Source: Reyranella sp. (lineage in GTDB: Bacteria > Pseudomonadota > Alphaproteobacteria > Reyranellales > Reyranellaceae). From it: a stretch of DNA of 34,489 nucleotides. The translations under genes were made by a program, and so were the position numbers. Shown one piece after another: positions 1-7,963 of this stretch. Below the pieces are notes generated by a model. It was not told the DNA's origin. It made no database searches and saw only the letters and a list, made by a program, of their open reading frames with translations. Positions within the stretch are counted from its first letter, which is position 1. The number at the start of each line of letters is the position of its first letter. The stretch covers positions 1 to 34,489 of the forward strand of contig NZ_SCVH01000050.1 in NCBI RefSeq assembly GCF_004296935.1. The letters are read 5' to 3'.

Positions 1-557
1 ACCATCTGCATCAGGCCGGCTTCGGCCACCGGCAATACCGAGTCGCGAAACGAGCCGGCGTTGGCCGGCCCGGTCTTGGGATCGCTGTCGAGCTTCAGGT
101 AGTGCTCGTAGTCGGCGCGGCTCCACACATACTTGGCGTTCTTGAAGGTCGGCACCCACTTGCCATTCTCGAGCTGCGTGTTCCAGCCGACATGATCGAC
201 ATGCAGATGCGTGCACATCACCATGTCGACCTGGTCGGGCCTGACGCCGGCCGCCGCCAGGCGCTCGAGGTACTTGGTCTCCATGAGATGCCACTTGGGC
301 CGATGCGGCCGGGGCTTGTGATTACCGACGCAGGTGTCGATCAGGATGCGCTTGCCGCCGACCGAGAGCAGCCAGCTATGGACGCTGAGCTTCAGGAAGC
401 CCGAGTCCTTGTCGTAGTGGGCAGGCATCAGCCAGCCCGCATGCCGGTCCACGACGGCGGGATCCCAATCGGGAAAGAAGGCCTTGGCGTCGAAATTGGG
501 CTCGTAGGTCTCCTCGATGCGCCGCACTGTTGCGCCACCGAGCTTCACTTCGGTCAT
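1..557 (-). CDS. MBL-fold metallo-hydrolase, 3' end outside window
   Basis: This is the N-terminal part (185 whole codons) of a metallo-beta-lactamase superfamily hydrolase; the C-terminal part lies beyond base 1. The zinc-binding signature H-L-H-V-D-H falls at residues 117-122, and a typical ILIDTCVG strand precedes it at about residues 71-78. In this fold the motif binds one or two metal ions that activate water for ester, lactone or thioester hydrolysis. There is no signal peptide, so it is probably cytoplasmic. The ATG at 557 is preceded by a GGGGAG-like ribosome binding site, which supports this start. The layout (short N-terminal strand region, then a linker rich in H, P and K before the motif) resembles lactonase/quorum-quenching-like members, but substrate cannot be read from this fragment. 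The family call is firm; the function is not. Confidence 0.9.
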   Translation of the reverse strand, partial: MTEVKLGGATVRRIEETYEPNFDAKAFFPDWDPAVVDRHAGWLMPAHYDKDSGFLKLSVHSWLLSVGGKRILIDTCVGNHKPRPHRPKWHLMETKYLERLAAAGVRPDQVDMVMCTHLHVDHVGWNTQLENGKWVPTFKNAKYVWSRADYEHYLKLDSDPKTGPANAGSFRDSVLPVAEAGLMQM

Positions 558-626
558 GCCATCTCCCCCCGATTGCCGGCAAGCTTAGCGTCGCCGGGCA
601 GTCTTCGGGAAGGGCGGCGTTTCGCT

Positions 627-923
627 CTAGAACCGCATCCTGGCCATGGCGTGACGGTGAGCGAGGGCGCCGATCGCCGCGGCACCGAGCGGCGCCAGCA
701 CCAGCAGCCGGACGAAGTACACGCCGAGCGTCCGACCGTCGAAGGTGCCCGGCAGCACGATCGCAACGGCAACGGTCATCATGAAGAAGGCCGCGGCGAA
801 TCCGATTCCGCTCACGGCGCCCAACACCGCGGCACCCAACGTCGTGTGCGCCCGATCAAATCCGAAGTAGTAGCTGAGAGCAAAAGCCGCGCCGCAGGCG
901 ACGAAGGCTGTGATGCTTTCCAT
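627..923 (-). CDS. Small membrane protein, 98 aa, unknown function
   Basis: The product is 98 residues with about three hydrophobic segments (roughly residues 3-20, 27-54 and 66-86) and a basic, Arg/His-rich C-terminus, as expected for a small inner-membrane protein with a cytoplasmic tail. The ATG at 923 is chosen because an AAGGAG ribosome binding site lies just upstream; a longer in-frame reading to 1064 would run through the intergenic dyad and has no site. It follows the divergent amidase promoter region and lies 69 bases upstream of the hydrolase gene on the same strand. I recognise no domain and assign no function. Confidence 0.65.
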   Translation of the reverse strand: MESITAFVACGAAFALSYYFGFDRAHTTLGAAVLGAVSGIGFAAAFFMMTVAVAIVLPGTFDGRTLGVYFVRLLVLAPLGAAAIGALAHRHAMARMRF

Positions 924-969
924 GATGGACTCCTTCGATACGCTCTCGACTTGTGAGATGTCAGAGTCG

Positions 970-993
970 ACACTGTCTCGTTGCGAACAGTGT
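970..993. promoter_or_regulatory. Candidate operator: 7-bp inverted repeat between divergent genes
   Basis: ACACTGT at 970-976 is exactly matched by ACAGTGT at 987-993 across a 10-base spacer. It lies between the small membrane protein gene (start 923) and the amidase gene (start 1031), 37 bases before the amidase. The length and symmetry suit a dimeric TetR- or GntR-like repressor, but no such regulator is encoded in the window. Confidence 0.4.
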
Positions 994-1030
994 GAAACAA
1001 ACCAACGATTTGGAAACCAACGAAAAACGC

Positions 1031-2452
1031 ATGTCTGAGTTCCCCTCGACCTGGATTTCCGCATCCGAGCTCACAACACTTTACGGCCGCAATGCGCTTT
1101 CGCCCGTCGGTGCTATCGAAGCAATGCTGCTACGTGCATCGAAGCTGCAACCACATCTCAACGCATTCGTCATGATCGACGCCGATGGCGCGCGCGCCGC
1201 GGCCAAGGCATCCGAAGCGCGCTGGAAAGCCGGCACGCCGCTGTCACCGCTCGATGGTGTCCCGACGACGATCAAGGACACGACACCGGTCAGGGGCTGG
1301 CCGACGCGCTACGGCTCGCACGCGACCGACGAAACGCCTGCCACCGAGGACGCACCCGTCGCGGGACGGCTGCGCGCCGCCGGCATGATCATCCTCGGCA
1401 AGAGCACGACGCCGGAGTTCGGATGGAAGGCGCTCACCGATTCGCCGCTGCAGGGCACGACGCGCAATCCCTGGAACCTGAAGCATTCGCCCGGCGGCTC
1501 GTCAGGTGGTGCCTCGTCGCTTACTGCCGCGGGGATCAATCCCTTCAACCACGGCAACGACGGCGGCGGCTCCATCCGCATCCCGGCGGCCCATACCGGG
1601 CTGGTCGGCCTGAAGCCGAGCTACGGCCGCATCGCGCAGCATCCCGCCGACTCGCCCTTCGCCGATGTCATCAGCCAGGGCGTGCTGTCGCGCACCGTGC
1701 ACGACACGGCGCTGGCATTGAACGTCATGGCAGGGCCCGACGCACGCGACTGGCGCTCTCTGCCCGCCGATCCGCGCGACTACACGATCGGACTCGACGA
1801 TGGCGTGCGTGGCCTCAAGATCGGTCTCAGCCTCGATTTCGGGCACGTGAAGGCCGATGCGGATGTCCGAGCACTGGTCATCGCGGCAGCGAAGCGCTTC
1901 GAGGAATTGGGCGCGCATGTCGAGGACGTCGGCCCGCTGATCGAGCCGCTGCAGAATTCCTTCGAGGCGCTTTGGATCGGCAGCTTCGCCACCCGCCTCC
2001 GTCAGATCCCGACGCAGCTCCACGGCAAACTCGATCCCGGCTTCCGCGCCGCTGCGGAGAAGGGCATGGCGGTCACGCTGGCCGACTACGCCAAGGCCTA
2101 CGAGGCGAAGTCGAAGCTGGCGCGCGACCTGGCGCTCTGGCACGGGAAATTCGACCTGCTGCTGGCGCCCGTGACGCCGACCGCCGCGCCGCCGGTCGAG
2201 ACACTCTACAACTCGGAAGCCTTCCCGCGCTGGACCAAGGGGGCACCCTACACACTACCCTGCAATCTCACCGGCCAGCCGGCCGCCTCGATGCCGGCCG
2301 GCCTTACGCCGGCCGGCCTGCCGGTCGGCCTGCAGATCATCGGCCCGCCGCGCGCCGACCATCTGGTGCTGCGGGCCATGCGCGCCTTCGAGAGCGCCTC
2401 GGGCTGGACATGGCCGCAGGCCAAGGTCGTGGAGACGCTGGCCAGGCTCTGA
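1031..2452 (+). CDS. Amidase signature family hydrolase
   Basis: A 473-residue amidase signature enzyme, which hydrolyses carboxamides to acid and ammonia or amine. The Ser-cisSer-Lys triad is readable: K82 in PTTIKDT, cis-Ser S157 in PGGSSGG, and nucleophile S181 in GNDGGGSIRIPA. The C-terminal GLPVGLQIIGPP motif is also typical. There is no signal peptide, so it should be cytoplasmic. The ATG at 1031 (MSEFPSTW) starts the conserved part; an in-frame upstream ATG at 953 would overlap the dyad at 970-993 and add a region unlike the family. The gene stands alone, divergent from a small membrane protein. Substrate cannot be named from sequence; members include aryl-acylamidases, 6-aminohexanoate cyclic dimer hydrolases and general amidases. 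Confidence 0.93.
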   Translation: MSEFPSTWISASELTTLYGRNALSPVGAIEAMLLRASKLQPHLNAFVMIDADGARAAAKASEARWKAGTPLSPLDGVPTTIKDTTPVRGWPTRYGSHATDETPATEDAPVAGRLRAAGMIILGKSTTPEFGWKALTDSPLQGTTRNPWNLKHSPGGSSGGASSLTAAGINPFNHGNDGGGSIRIPAAHTGLVGLKPSYGRIAQHPADSPFADVISQGVLSRTVHDTALALNVMAGPDARDWRSLPADPRDYTIGLDDGVRGLKIGLSLDFGHVKADADVRALVIAAAKRFEELGAHVEDVGPLIEPLQNSFEALWIGSFATRLRQIPTQLHGKLDPGFRAAAEKGMAVTLADYAKAYEAKSKLARDLALWHGKFDLLLAPVTPTAAPPVETLYNSEAFPRWTKGAPYTLPCNLTGQPAASMPAGLTPAGLPVGLQIIGPPRADHLVLRAMRAFESASGWTWPQAKVVETLARL

Positions 2453-2550
2453 CCGCACCCACGCACGGGAATGTTATCGGCAATGCAATAGTGTCCGGTC
2501 GGCCCGGGAGGCCACGCTTGGTCGACCAAGAAACCGCCCGGAGGAGCCTC

Positions 2551-3225
2551 ATGTCCCTACATTCTCGTGCAGCCGTCGCGGCCGCGTCCATCGTGCTCAC
2601 GCTCGCCGGCACCGCCGTCGCGCAGCAGCCACCGCCGTCGAACATGACCTTCTTCATCACCAGCGTCGGCAGCCCGTTCGGCGCCAACTTCGGCGGAATC
2701 GAAGGCGCGGACCGCCATTGCCAGATGCTGGCCGCCCGCGTCGGCGCCGGCAGCAAGACCTGGCGGTCATACCTCAGCGTGCAGGCCGCCGACGGCAAGC
2801 CGGCAATCAACGCCCGCGACCGCATCGGCAAGGGCCCGTGGGTCAACAGCGCGGGAGTCCAGATCGCCGCCAATGTCGAGGAGTTGCATACGCCCGCGCT
2901 CAACAAGATCAACACCGAGAACGGCCGGGCGGAAACCGGCCGGATGATCCCGAGCCGTCTGTTCGTCGTGAACCAGCACGACATTTTGACGGGCACGCTG
3001 GCCGACGGCACGGCACCGCCGCCGGACAAGGACATGACTTGCGGCAACTGGACCAAGAGCGGCAACGACAGCCAGGCCATGGTCGGCCACCACGACCGCA
3101 TGGGCCTGCGCGACGATGAGCCCTCGAAGTCGTGGAACGCCTCCCATCCCTCGCGCGGCTGCAATGCCGCGTCCCTGGTGGCGACCGGTGGCGCGGGCCT
3201 GCTCTATTGCTTCGCGGCGGACTGA
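2551..3225 (+). CDS. Secreted lectin-like protein, 224 aa
   Basis: A 224-residue exported protein. Residues 1-24 form a Sec signal peptide ending in AVA, with QQPPP following. The mature part carries motifs I associate with bacterial lectin-like proteins of the C-type-lectin/endostatin-like fold: TFFITSVG near the start, GADRHCQ, ARDRIGKGPW, TCGNWT, GHHDR and a terminal WNASHPSRGC. Cysteines in DRHCQ, TCGNW, SRGC and LLYCF suggest disulfides in the periplasm or outside the cell. The ATG at 2551 has a GAGGAG ribosome binding site five bases upstream. It lies 98 bases after the amidase stop and probably has its own promoter. Ligand and role are unknown; the fold assignment is from memory of similar sequences and not proven. 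Confidence 0.75.
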   Translation: MSLHSRAAVAAASIVLTLAGTAVAQQPPPSNMTFFITSVGSPFGANFGGIEGADRHCQMLAARVGAGSKTWRSYLSVQAADGKPAINARDRIGKGPWVNSAGVQIAANVEELHTPALNKINTENGRAETGRMIPSRLFVVNQHDILTGTLADGTAPPPDKDMTCGNWTKSGNDSQAMVGHHDRMGLRDDEPSKSWNASHPSRGCNAASLVATGGAGLLYCFAAD

Positions 3226-3245
3226 CGCGACCGACTACCGAAGGT

Positions 3246-3294
3246 GAAACAGCTCGGACGGCAATGGCTCTGGTTGCCGTCCATGGGCCGTTTC
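3246..3294. terminator. Bidirectional hairpin between convergent genes
   Basis: GGACGGCAA at 3256-3264 pairs perfectly with TTGCCGTCC at 3274-3282 around a 9-base loop. The stem is extended by GAAAC (3246-3250) with GTTTC (3290-3294) through an imperfect middle. It fills the gap between the lectin-like gene (stop 3225) and the membrane-protein gene converging on it (stop at 3293). There is no clear T-run on either side, so Rho-independent termination is likely but not certain. Confidence 0.5.
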
Positions 3295-3778
3295 ATACCT
3301 TGCCCTCCCAGACGAAGAGGCGGCGGAACTTCTCCCAGAACTCCCCGCCCATGACGAAGAAGCTGAAGATGAAAGCAAGGTCGGCCGCCGCCAGGATGGC
3401 GATCCGGCCATTGTCCGCCGGCATCCATGACGGCACGTAACCCGCGACATAGAGCGGAATGAAGCTCAGGAGGCAGATCGCCAGCCCAGCGTAGTATCTC
3501 CCCCGCGACACCGGCGTGGAGAAGAAGGTCGTGAACAGGAACTTCTTCGCAGCCCCGACGATGCGGTCGAAGTTCTGCCGGCCGAGCAGGGCCACCGCCA
3601 GCAGCATGAGGACCTCGGGGGCGCCGGCCACGAGCGCGCCCGCGATCAACGCCGATTGGGCTACCGGCAGGCCGAGAAACGGAACCAGCAGCGCCAGCAG
3701 CGGCAGCACCATGGCGAGCGCGAGCACGGAGACGCCGGCAACAAAACGCCAGTTGGCCGTGGAGTCCGGTGGTGCCAT
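3293..3778 (-). CDS. Small membrane protein, transporter-suffix-like, 161 aa
   Basis: A 161-residue protein with four likely membrane spans: about residues 11-36, 41-64, a span after the RYYAGLAIC motif near 95-112, and one near 124-142. The pattern WRF..G at the start, an amphipathic linker with FDRIVGAAKKF, and SRGRYYAGL before the third span resembles proteins annotated as transporter-suffix-domain proteins. Their function is not established. The ATG at 3778 (MAPPDST) begins just before the first span; longer readings upstream are low-complexity and unsupported. It is on the same strand as the Bug receptor upstream but separated by 92 bases with a strong inverted repeat, so it may be transcribed separately. 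Confidence 0.6.
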   Translation of the reverse strand: MAPPDSTANWRFVAGVSVLALAMVLPLLALLVPFLGLPVAQSALIAGALVAGAPEVLMLLAVALLGRQNFDRIVGAAKKFLFTTFFSTPVSRGRYYAGLAICLLSFIPLYVAGYVPSWMPADNGRIAILAAADLAFIFSFFVMGGEFWEKFRRLFVWEGKV

Positions 3779-3796
3779 GGGATCGATGCCGATGCT

Positions 3797-3827
3797 GCAG
3801 GTAGGCGATGCAATCGATCCTACCTGC
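3797..3827. promoter_or_regulatory. 9-bp perfect inverted repeat upstream of the small membrane protein gene
   Basis: GCAGGTAGG at 3797-3805 is matched exactly by CCTACCTGC at 3819-3827 over a 13-base spacer. It lies 19 bases before the start at 3778 and 43 bases after the stop of the upstream receptor gene at 3871. It could be an operator for the downstream gene or a hairpin ending the receptor transcript; it lacks a T-run, which favours an operator. Confidence 0.4.
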
Positions 3828-3870
3828 CCGCCCGCACCGAGAACAGACCCATGGCCCCAGGTCACACCCT

Positions 3871-4845
3871 CTAGGCGTCTATCTTGACGCCCGCCTTGGT
3901 GATCACCTTCTCCCACTTCTCGACCTCGGACTGGAGGAACTTCACCGTCTCGGCCGGCGTGGCGCCGACGGGGATCACGGCCTGGCTGGCCAGCCGCTTG
4001 CGCAGACTTTCGTCCTTCATCGCCTTGGCAACCTCGCCGCCCAGACGATCGACGATCTCCTTCGGCGTGCCGGCCGGCGCCATGAACATCACCCAGCTCG
4101 AGGATTCGATCAGCGGGCCGCCCGACTCGACGATGGTCGGGATCTCCTCGGCGCCGGGCACGCGCTCCTTCGACATCATGGCGAGCGCCCGCACCTTGCC
4201 GGCCCTCACCTGGCTCATGGTGCCGATCGGCACGTCGAGCAGCATCTGGATGTTGCCGGACATGAGGTCGGCCAGCGCCGGGGCTGTGCCCTTGTAGGGG
4301 ACGTGCACCATCTTGGTGCCGGTCACCTGCATGATCAGCTCGCTGGTGAGATGGGCCGCCGCACCCACGCCGGACGAGCCGAACGAGATCTTGCCGGGGT
4401 TGGCCTTGGCGTAGGCGATCAGCTCACCGACGGTCTTCACCGGCAGGTCGTTGCTCACCAGGATCATGATCGGTGCGATGCCGACCAGGGACACCGGCGC
4501 GAAGCTCGTCACCGGATCGAACTTCAGCTTGCCGGCGTAGAGCGTCTTGTTGGCGGCGTGCGCCGCAATCACCGTCAGGAAGGTGTATCCGTCGGGTGGG
4601 GCGTTGGCGACGATCTCCGCCCCGATCAGCGAATTGGCGCCGGGCTTGTTGTCGACAACGAAGGTCTGGCCGACGTTCATCTTCTCCAGCGTCAGCCTGG
4701 TCACCGAGTCGGTCAGTCCACCCGCCGTGTAGGGCACCACCCAGCGGATCGATTTGGCCGGCCATGTCTGGGCGCGGAGCGACGATGGTGCGAAGGCGGC
4801 AGCGGCACTCACCGCCAAAACGCTGCGGCGGTTCAACTTGGTCAT
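3871..4845 (-). CDS. Bug-family (TctC-type) solute-binding protein
   Basis: A 324-residue periplasmic receptor of the tripartite tricarboxylate transporter family. An export signal with NRRSVLAVSAAAA covers residues 1-26 and ends before TWPAKSIRWVVPY; the twin arginine suggests Tat but Sec is possible. Family motifs follow: PYTAGGLTDSVTR (ligand loop), VDNKPGANS, GAEIVANAPPDGYT, VPYKGTAPALADLMSG and FMAPAGTPKEIVDRL. Such receptors bind carboxylates or small amides. The ATG at 4845 has AGGAG upstream at a spacing of ten. The gene starts 23 bases after the SDR stop, so the two are one operon. No TctA/TctB membrane genes are in the window, so it is an orphan receptor, as is common in this very expanded family. 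Confidence 0.93.
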   Translation of the reverse strand: MTKLNRRSVLAVSAAAAFAPSSLRAQTWPAKSIRWVVPYTAGGLTDSVTRLTLEKMNVGQTFVVDNKPGANSLIGAEIVANAPPDGYTFLTVIAAHAANKTLYAGKLKFDPVTSFAPVSLVGIAPIMILVSNDLPVKTVGELIAYAKANPGKISFGSSGVGAAAHLTSELIMQVTGTKMVHVPYKGTAPALADLMSGNIQMLLDVPIGTMSQVRAGKVRALAMMSKERVPGAEEIPTIVESGGPLIESSSWVMFMAPAGTPKEIVDRLGGEVAKAMKDESLRKRLASQAVIPVGATPAETVKFLQSEVEKWEKVITKAGVKIDA

Positions 4846-4868
4846 ACTCTGATTACTCCTGTTGTTGA

Positions 4869-5768
4869 TCAGTCGAGGTCGAGGCCGTTCATGCCGGCGT
4901 TCTTGCGCGCCTTCTTGGCCAGTTCGGTCAAAATCTTGCCGGCCTGGCGCGGGTCGAGGACCGGCTTCGCCTCGGGCCCCTTGTGCCAGCCCTCGGCGAC
5001 GGCGAACTGGCCGTTGCCGGCCTGGAAGACGCGGCCGGTGATCTCGCGGCTCTCCTCGCTCACCAGCCAGGTCGCGACCGGCGCGATCCATTTCGGGCTG
5101 CGCGTCTGCTTGTCCTCCTCAGTGTACTCGCGCAGGTCTTCGGTCATGCGCGTGAAGGCCGAGGGCGAGATCGAGTTGACGGTGATGCCGTAGCGGGCGA
5201 GTTCGCGCGCGGCGATGACCGTGAACGAGGCGATACCGGCTTTGGCGGCGCCGTAGTTGGTCTGGCCGATGTTGCCGTAGATGCCCGACACCGACGTGGT
5301 GGTGATGATGCGCGCATCGACCGGGCCGCCTTTGGCTTTCGCCTGGTCGCGCCAGTAAGCCGCGGCATGGCGGGCCGGTGCGAAGGTGCCTTTCAGGTGC
5401 ACCTTGATGACGGCGTCCCACTCCTGCTCGCTCATGTTGACCAGCATGCGGTCGCGCAGGATGCCGGCGTTCAGCACCACGGCATCGAGCTTGCCGAAGG
5501 CCGATACCGCCTGGTCGATCATGCGCTTGGCGCCGTTCCAGTCGGAGACGTCGTCGCCGTTGGCCACGGCTTCGCCGCCCTTGGCCTTGATCTCGTTCAC
5601 CACCTGCTGGGCAGCCGATATGTCCTGGCCGGCGCCGGCGCGGTCGCCGCCCAGGTCGTTGACCACGACCTTGGCGCCATGCTCGGCCAGCATCAGGCAA
5701 TGCTCGCGGCCCACGCCACGGGCGCCGCCGGTCACGATCGCCACCCGTCCCTCGCACAATCTAGCCAT
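4869..5768 (-). CDS. SDR family NAD(P)-dependent oxidoreductase
   Basis: A 299-residue classical short-chain dehydrogenase/reductase. The nucleotide-binding TGGARGVG is at residues 13-20, NAG at 100-102, and the catalytic set S159, Y172, K176 is intact (Y-G-A-A-K). The VHLKG motif near residue 123 replaces the usual Asn with His, as in the 3-hydroxyacyl-CoA dehydrogenase part of multifunctional enzyme 2-like proteins, which this one resembles through its acidic VVNDLGGD loop (an Asp there favours NAD). It is longer than the usual 250 residues, with a C-terminal tail rich in Lys. The likely role is oxidation of a hydroxyacyl-CoA or similar alcohol. It heads the operon with the Bug receptor. 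The ATG at 5768 has a GGGAGG site. Substrate is inferred only. Confidence 0.92.
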   Translation of the reverse strand: MARLCEGRVAIVTGGARGVGREHCLMLAEHGAKVVVNDLGGDRAGAGQDISAAQQVVNEIKAKGGEAVANGDDVSDWNGAKRMIDQAVSAFGKLDAVVLNAGILRDRMLVNMSEQEWDAVIKVHLKGTFAPARHAAAYWRDQAKAKGGPVDARIITTTSVSGIYGNIGQTNYGAAKAGIASFTVIAARELARYGITVNSISPSAFTRMTEDLREYTEEDKQTRSPKWIAPVATWLVSEESREITGRVFQAGNGQFAVAEGWHKGPEAKPVLDPRQAGKILTELAKKARKNAGMNGLDLD

Positions 5769-5842
5769 TGCTCCCTCCCGTTTCTGGCGTGTCTGGCCCC
5801 GCCATCCTGCGCTACTCTAGCGGCCTATCGAGGAGGATCGCC

Positions 5843-7072
5843 ATGGACACGCTGCCGCTCGTCACCCCCGAACAGGTCGGTCTTTCCGCAGCGCGGCTCG
5901 ACCGCGTACGCAAGTGGATGCATGGCTGGGTCGACAGCGGAAAGCTCGCCGGCATGGTCACCTGCGTGCTGCGCAAGGGCGAGCTCGCCTTCGCCGAGGT
6001 CTATGGCAAGGCCGACCTGGCGCGCGACAAGCCGATGCGGCCCGACACGATCTTCCGAATCTATTCCATGACCAAGCCGCTCACCTCGACGGCGATCATG
6101 ATGCTCTACGAAGAAGGTCGCTTTCAGCTCGACGACCCGATCTCGAAATTCATCCCCGCCTTCGCCAATCCGCGTGTCATGACGGGCGGCAGCCGCGGCA
6201 AGATCGAGACCGTGCCGGCCGAACGCGAGATCAACTTCCGCGACCTGCTGACCCACACCTCGGGCCTGACCTACGGCTTCATGGAGAGCAATCCGGTCGA
6301 CGCGGCCTACCGCGCCAAGGAAGGCGGCGTCGATTTCCAGACCGCCGACACCAGCCTCAAGCAGCTGGTCGAGCGGCTGGCGCAGCTGCCGCTGATCGCC
6401 CAGCCCGGCAAGGCCTGGAACTATTCGGTGTCGACCGACGTGCTGGGCTATCTCGTCGAGGTGATCTCCGGCCAGCCCTTCGAGAAGTACCTGAAGGAGA
6501 AAGTGATCGATCCGCTCCGCATGGTCGATACCGACTTCCACGTGCCGAAGGAGAAGCACGAGCGCTTCGCCGCCAACTATTCGGCCGGTGCCGGCGGCAA
6601 GCTCGACCTGATCGACGATCCGGGCAAGAGCCGCTACCTGGCACCTCGCAAGGTGAACTCGGGCGGCGGCGGCCTGGTCTCGACGGCGTCGGACTACCTG
6701 CGCTTCTGCCGGTTCATGCTGAACAAAGGCGAACTGGACGGCGTGCGACTGCTCGGCCGCAAGACGGTCGAGCTCATGACCATGAACCACCTCAAGGGCG
6801 ACATGGCCGACATGGGCACGCCGCGCTTTTCGGAGTCGACCTACACCGGCATCGGCTTCGGTCTCGGTTTCTCGGTGATGATCGATCCGGCCAAGGCCTT
6901 CATCGCCGGCACGCCGGGCGAGTTCGCCTGGGGCGGCGCCGCCTCGACCGCCTTCTGGATCGACCCTGAGGAGGACATGGCCGTGGTCCTGCTGACCCAG
7001 CTCATGCCCTCCTCGACCTACCCGATCCGCCGCGAGCTGCGCGTGCTCACCTATCAAGCGATCATCGACTGA
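5843..7072 (+). CDS. Serine hydrolase, class C beta-lactamase/esterase fold
   Basis: A 409-residue protein of the beta-lactamase-related penicillin-binding-protein-like family. The nucleophile motif S-M-T-K is at residues 75-78. The second motif position carries Y194-S-V, a form common in esterases of this group where true beta-lactamases have Y-A-N. A W-G-G near the C-terminus (EFAWGGAAST) stands where lactamases have K-T-G. These changes favour an esterase or lactonase role over beta-lactam resistance. No signal peptide is seen, which also argues against a periplasmic lactamase. The ATG at 5843 has AGGAGG at 5831-5836. It starts a plus-strand run with the dioxygenase (12-base gap) and the MFS exporter (3-base gap), suggesting a three-gene operon divergent from the SDR gene. 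Confidence 0.92.
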   Translation: MDTLPLVTPEQVGLSAARLDRVRKWMHGWVDSGKLAGMVTCVLRKGELAFAEVYGKADLARDKPMRPDTIFRIYSMTKPLTSTAIMMLYEEGRFQLDDPISKFIPAFANPRVMTGGSRGKIETVPAEREINFRDLLTHTSGLTYGFMESNPVDAAYRAKEGGVDFQTADTSLKQLVERLAQLPLIAQPGKAWNYSVSTDVLGYLVEVISGQPFEKYLKEKVIDPLRMVDTDFHVPKEKHERFAANYSAGAGGKLDLIDDPGKSRYLAPRKVNSGGGGLVSTASDYLRFCRFMLNKGELDGVRLLGRKTVELMTMNHLKGDMADMGTPRFSESTYTGIGFGLGFSVMIDPAKAFIAGTPGEFAWGGAASTAFWIDPEEDMAVVLLTQLMPSSTYPIRRELRVLTYQAIID

Positions 7073-7084
7073 GGGCATCGATCG

Positions 7085-7960
7085 ATGCGCAATACCGGCC
7101 CCATCACCGTCCGCAAGCTGCACCCGCTGTTCGGCGCCGAGGTCTCGGGCATCGACATCACGCGGCCGCTCTCGGCCCGCGAGTTCGGGCCGATCCGGGC
7201 GGCGTTCGAGGAACATTCGGTGCTGCTGTTCCGCGACCAGCCGATGGACGACGACAAGCAGACCGCCTTCAGCGAGAATTTCGGGCCGCTCGAGACCACC
7301 GGCAGTTCCAATCCCGCCGTCGGCACCAAGTTCCAGCGTCAGTCCAACCTCGACATCGAGACCGGCCTGCCGATCCCCAACGACGACATGCGCATGATCT
7401 ACCAGAAGGCCAACTACTTCTGGCACTCCGACTCCTCGTTCAAGCGCATCCCCTCGCTGTGCTCGATGCTGACCGCGCGCATCTGCCCGCCGAGCGGCGG
7501 CAACACCGAATTCCTGTGCATGCGCGCCGCCTGGGATGCGCTCCCGCCGGCGATCAAGGCGACGGTCGAGCCGCTGGTCGCCGAGCATGCGCTCGCCTAT
7601 TCGCGCGACCGCGTGCAGAAGGGCATCCTGAGCGCCAAGGCGCTGGCCGAGCTGCCGCCTGTCAGGCAGCGCCTCTATCGGGACAACCCGATCAACGGCC
7701 GCCGCGCACTCTATATCGGCGCCCATGCCGGCCACATCGTCGGCTGGCCCTACGACACCGGCCGCGCCTTGCTGGCCGAACTGACGGAGCGCGCCCAGCG
7801 CCCGGAATTCATCCTCTCGCACGAATGGCGCGAGGGCGATTCGATCGTGTGGGACAATCGCGCCGTCCTGCACCGCGCCACCGCCTATGACACCGTCAAG
7901 CACAAGCGCCTGATGCAGCGCACGACGATTGGGGGCGACGCGCCCACCGTCCCGCAGTAG
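7085..7960 (+). CDS. TauD/TfdA family Fe(II)/2-oxoglutarate dioxygenase
   Basis: A 291-residue non-haem iron dioxygenase. The iron triad reads H114-S-D116 (in FWHSDSS) and H263 (in VLHRA), and R279 in RLMQRTT is placed to bind 2-oxoglutarate. The opening KLHPLFGAEVSGIDITRPL and the LLFRDQP strand are typical of the TauD/TfdA group, which includes taurine, 2,4-D and alkyl sulfate dioxygenases. The enzyme couples oxidation of 2-oxoglutarate to hydroxylation of an organic acid, usually releasing a heteroatom group. It is cytoplasmic. It sits between a serine hydrolase and an exporter in a probable operon, so it may hydroxylate the product of that hydrolase; this is inference. The ATG at 7085 is preceded by a weak GAGGGC site. 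Confidence 0.93.
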   Translation: MRNTGPITVRKLHPLFGAEVSGIDITRPLSAREFGPIRAAFEEHSVLLFRDQPMDDDKQTAFSENFGPLETTGSSNPAVGTKFQRQSNLDIETGLPIPNDDMRMIYQKANYFWHSDSSFKRIPSLCSMLTARICPPSGGNTEFLCMRAAWDALPPAIKATVEPLVAEHALAYSRDRVQKGILSAKALAELPPVRQRLYRDNPINGRRALYIGAHAGHIVGWPYDTGRALLAELTERAQRPEFILSHEWREGDSIVWDNRAVLHRATAYDTVKHKRLMQRTTIGGDAPTVPQ

Positions 7961-7963
7961 ACG

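Noticed and set aside
2271-2335. GGCCGGCC-rich repeats at the end of the first amidase
   Set aside because: They encode the conserved Pro-Ala-Gly-Leu stretch before GLPVGLQ and are explained by codon choice.
3808-5193. Long plus-strand open frame opposite the Bug receptor and SDR genes
   Set aside because: It is antisense to two clear genes, has low-complexity His/Arg/Gly-rich translation and no family motif; the same applies to other long antisense frames such as 5825-8212 and 32255-34285.
5843-7072. Beta-lactamase conferring antibiotic resistance
   Set aside because: No signal peptide and the Y-A-N and K-T-G motifs are replaced; an esterase-type role is more likely.
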